Positions 63,358-64,000 of a stretch of DNA of 64,000 nt are shown here, one piece after another. Location of the stretch: assembly GCF_028372415.1 (NCBI RefSeq), contig NC_092876.1, forward strand, positions 60,350,385-60,414,384, given 5' to 3'. Within the stretch, counting starts at the first letter, position 1; each line of letters opens with the position of its first letter. The notes below the pieces were generated by a model that saw only the letters and a program-made list of their open reading frames with translations, had not been told where the DNA came from and made no database searches. A program made the translations under genes and the position numbers. This DNA comes from Notamacropus eugenii. Lineage: Eukaryota > Chordata > Mammalia > Diprotodontia > Macropodidae.

Positions 63358-63665
63358 GAACTAGGTTTAGTTAGCCTAGAAAAGAAAAGATTCCATGGAA
63401 TATGGCAATCGTCTTCAAGCATTTGAGGGGCCACCGTGTGCACACACAGATCAGGCTCAATCTGCTTGATCCCAGAGAACAGAACTGGGAACAGCTGGAG
63501 TTGGGGAAGGGGAGGGAGGAAGAAGACATGTGAAAAAGCAGATGTAGGCGTGGTGTCAAGATTAATTTTGTAACAGTTAGAACTACCCCAATGTAGAATG
63601 AACTTGTCTTTGAGAGTGGAGACTCCTTCACTGAGAATTTACAAGCGAAAGCTGATGATCATATG
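63358..63665 (+). mobile_element. L3/CR1 LINE 3' region
   Basis: 'tagttagcctagaaaagaaa', 'atcgtcttcaagcatttgag', 'ctgcttgatcccagagaaca' and 'cccaatgtagaatgaacttg' in L3 order. Confidence 0.85.
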
Positions 63666-63704
63666 CTGGATATTTTGTAAAGGAAAAAACAAAACAGACA
63701 CTTA

Positions 63705-63945
63705 GAGGGAAAGGGAATAAGCACCTACTGTGTGCTAGGTACTTTTACAAATATCTCATTTGGTTCTTACAACAACCCTGGGAGGTAGGTGCTATTATTA
63801 TCCCTGTTTTACAGATGAGGAAACTGAGGCAAGCATAGGTTAAATGACTTTACTAGGGTCCCCCAGCTAATAAGTATCTGAGGCTGAATTTGAACTCAGG
63901 TCTTCCTCCCTCCAAGCCCAACACCCTAGCTAGCACAGCCTAGCT
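63705..63945 (-). mobile_element. long MIR-type SINE
   Basis: Reversed: 'caacaaccctgggaggtagg', 'acagatgaggaaactgaggc' and 'atttgaactcaggtcttcct'. One of the best kept MIR copies here. Confidence 0.9.
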
Positions 63946-64000
63946 TTTTCCAGAGTTATGAGTTGGATTAGTCACCTCTGCTGGTCCTTCTAACCCAAAG

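Noticed and set aside
1-64000. CpG island or clear promoter
   Set aside because: No stretch of 200 bp or more is CpG-rich. CpGs are only locally kept, near the candidate exons.

Overview
This window is AT-leaning, CpG-poor vertebrate DNA and almost certainly comes from a marsupial. The evidence is the mix of repeats. There are many CORE-SINEs of the MIR, MIR3 and Ther-2 kind. There are tRNA-headed SINEs whose 3' ends carry the marsupial tails (the phrase around 'tttgccaagaaaacc' and the RTE-like phrase around 'aagtcaagtgcaagtcatg'). L2 and L3/CR1 LINEs are dense and still readable, and there are hAT-type MITEs. I cannot name the species. Repeat family names below are from memory of consensus sequences, not from a database search.

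Layout. I see no complete protein-coding gene, no CpG island and no functional RNA gene. From 1 to about 13 kb there are MIR/MIR3 SINEs, L2 copies (best at 5283-6560 on the minus strand, with readable reverse transcriptase, and 8640-9547 and 10045-11575 on the plus strand), and a fossil solo LTR at 12016-12431 with a 6-bp target duplication. From 13 to 16 kb the sequence is mostly unassigned. From 16 to 27 kb there are SINEs, a 730-bp pyrimidine tract at 22205-22935 and the largest 33-bp array (23641-24115). From 27 to 35 kb L3/CR1 elements dominate, with other elements inserted in them. From 35 to 54 kb SINE/L2 clusters alternate with non-repetitive stretches. From 54 to 64 kb there are more arrays, two hAT MITEs and a 740-bp purine tract.

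The most striking pattern is a dispersed minisatellite. About 17 separate arrays carry a degenerate 33-bp unit that matches the 3' end of MIR3/L2-type elements. Most sit directly on the tail of a MIR3-like SINE and point the same way as that SINE. Because 33 is a multiple of three and the unit is often stop-free, the arrays produce false ORFs with an 11-residue repeat.

A few short non-repetitive stretches look as if they could be exons: 30258-30270 (minus), and 30612-30672, 47404-47664, 53031-53240, 60890-61195 and 62054-62109 (all plus). The evidence is splice-like flanks, codon use, retained CpG or poly(A) signals. None is recognised as a known protein, and all are offered at low to moderate confidence. 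The window is best read as intergenic or intronic DNA.
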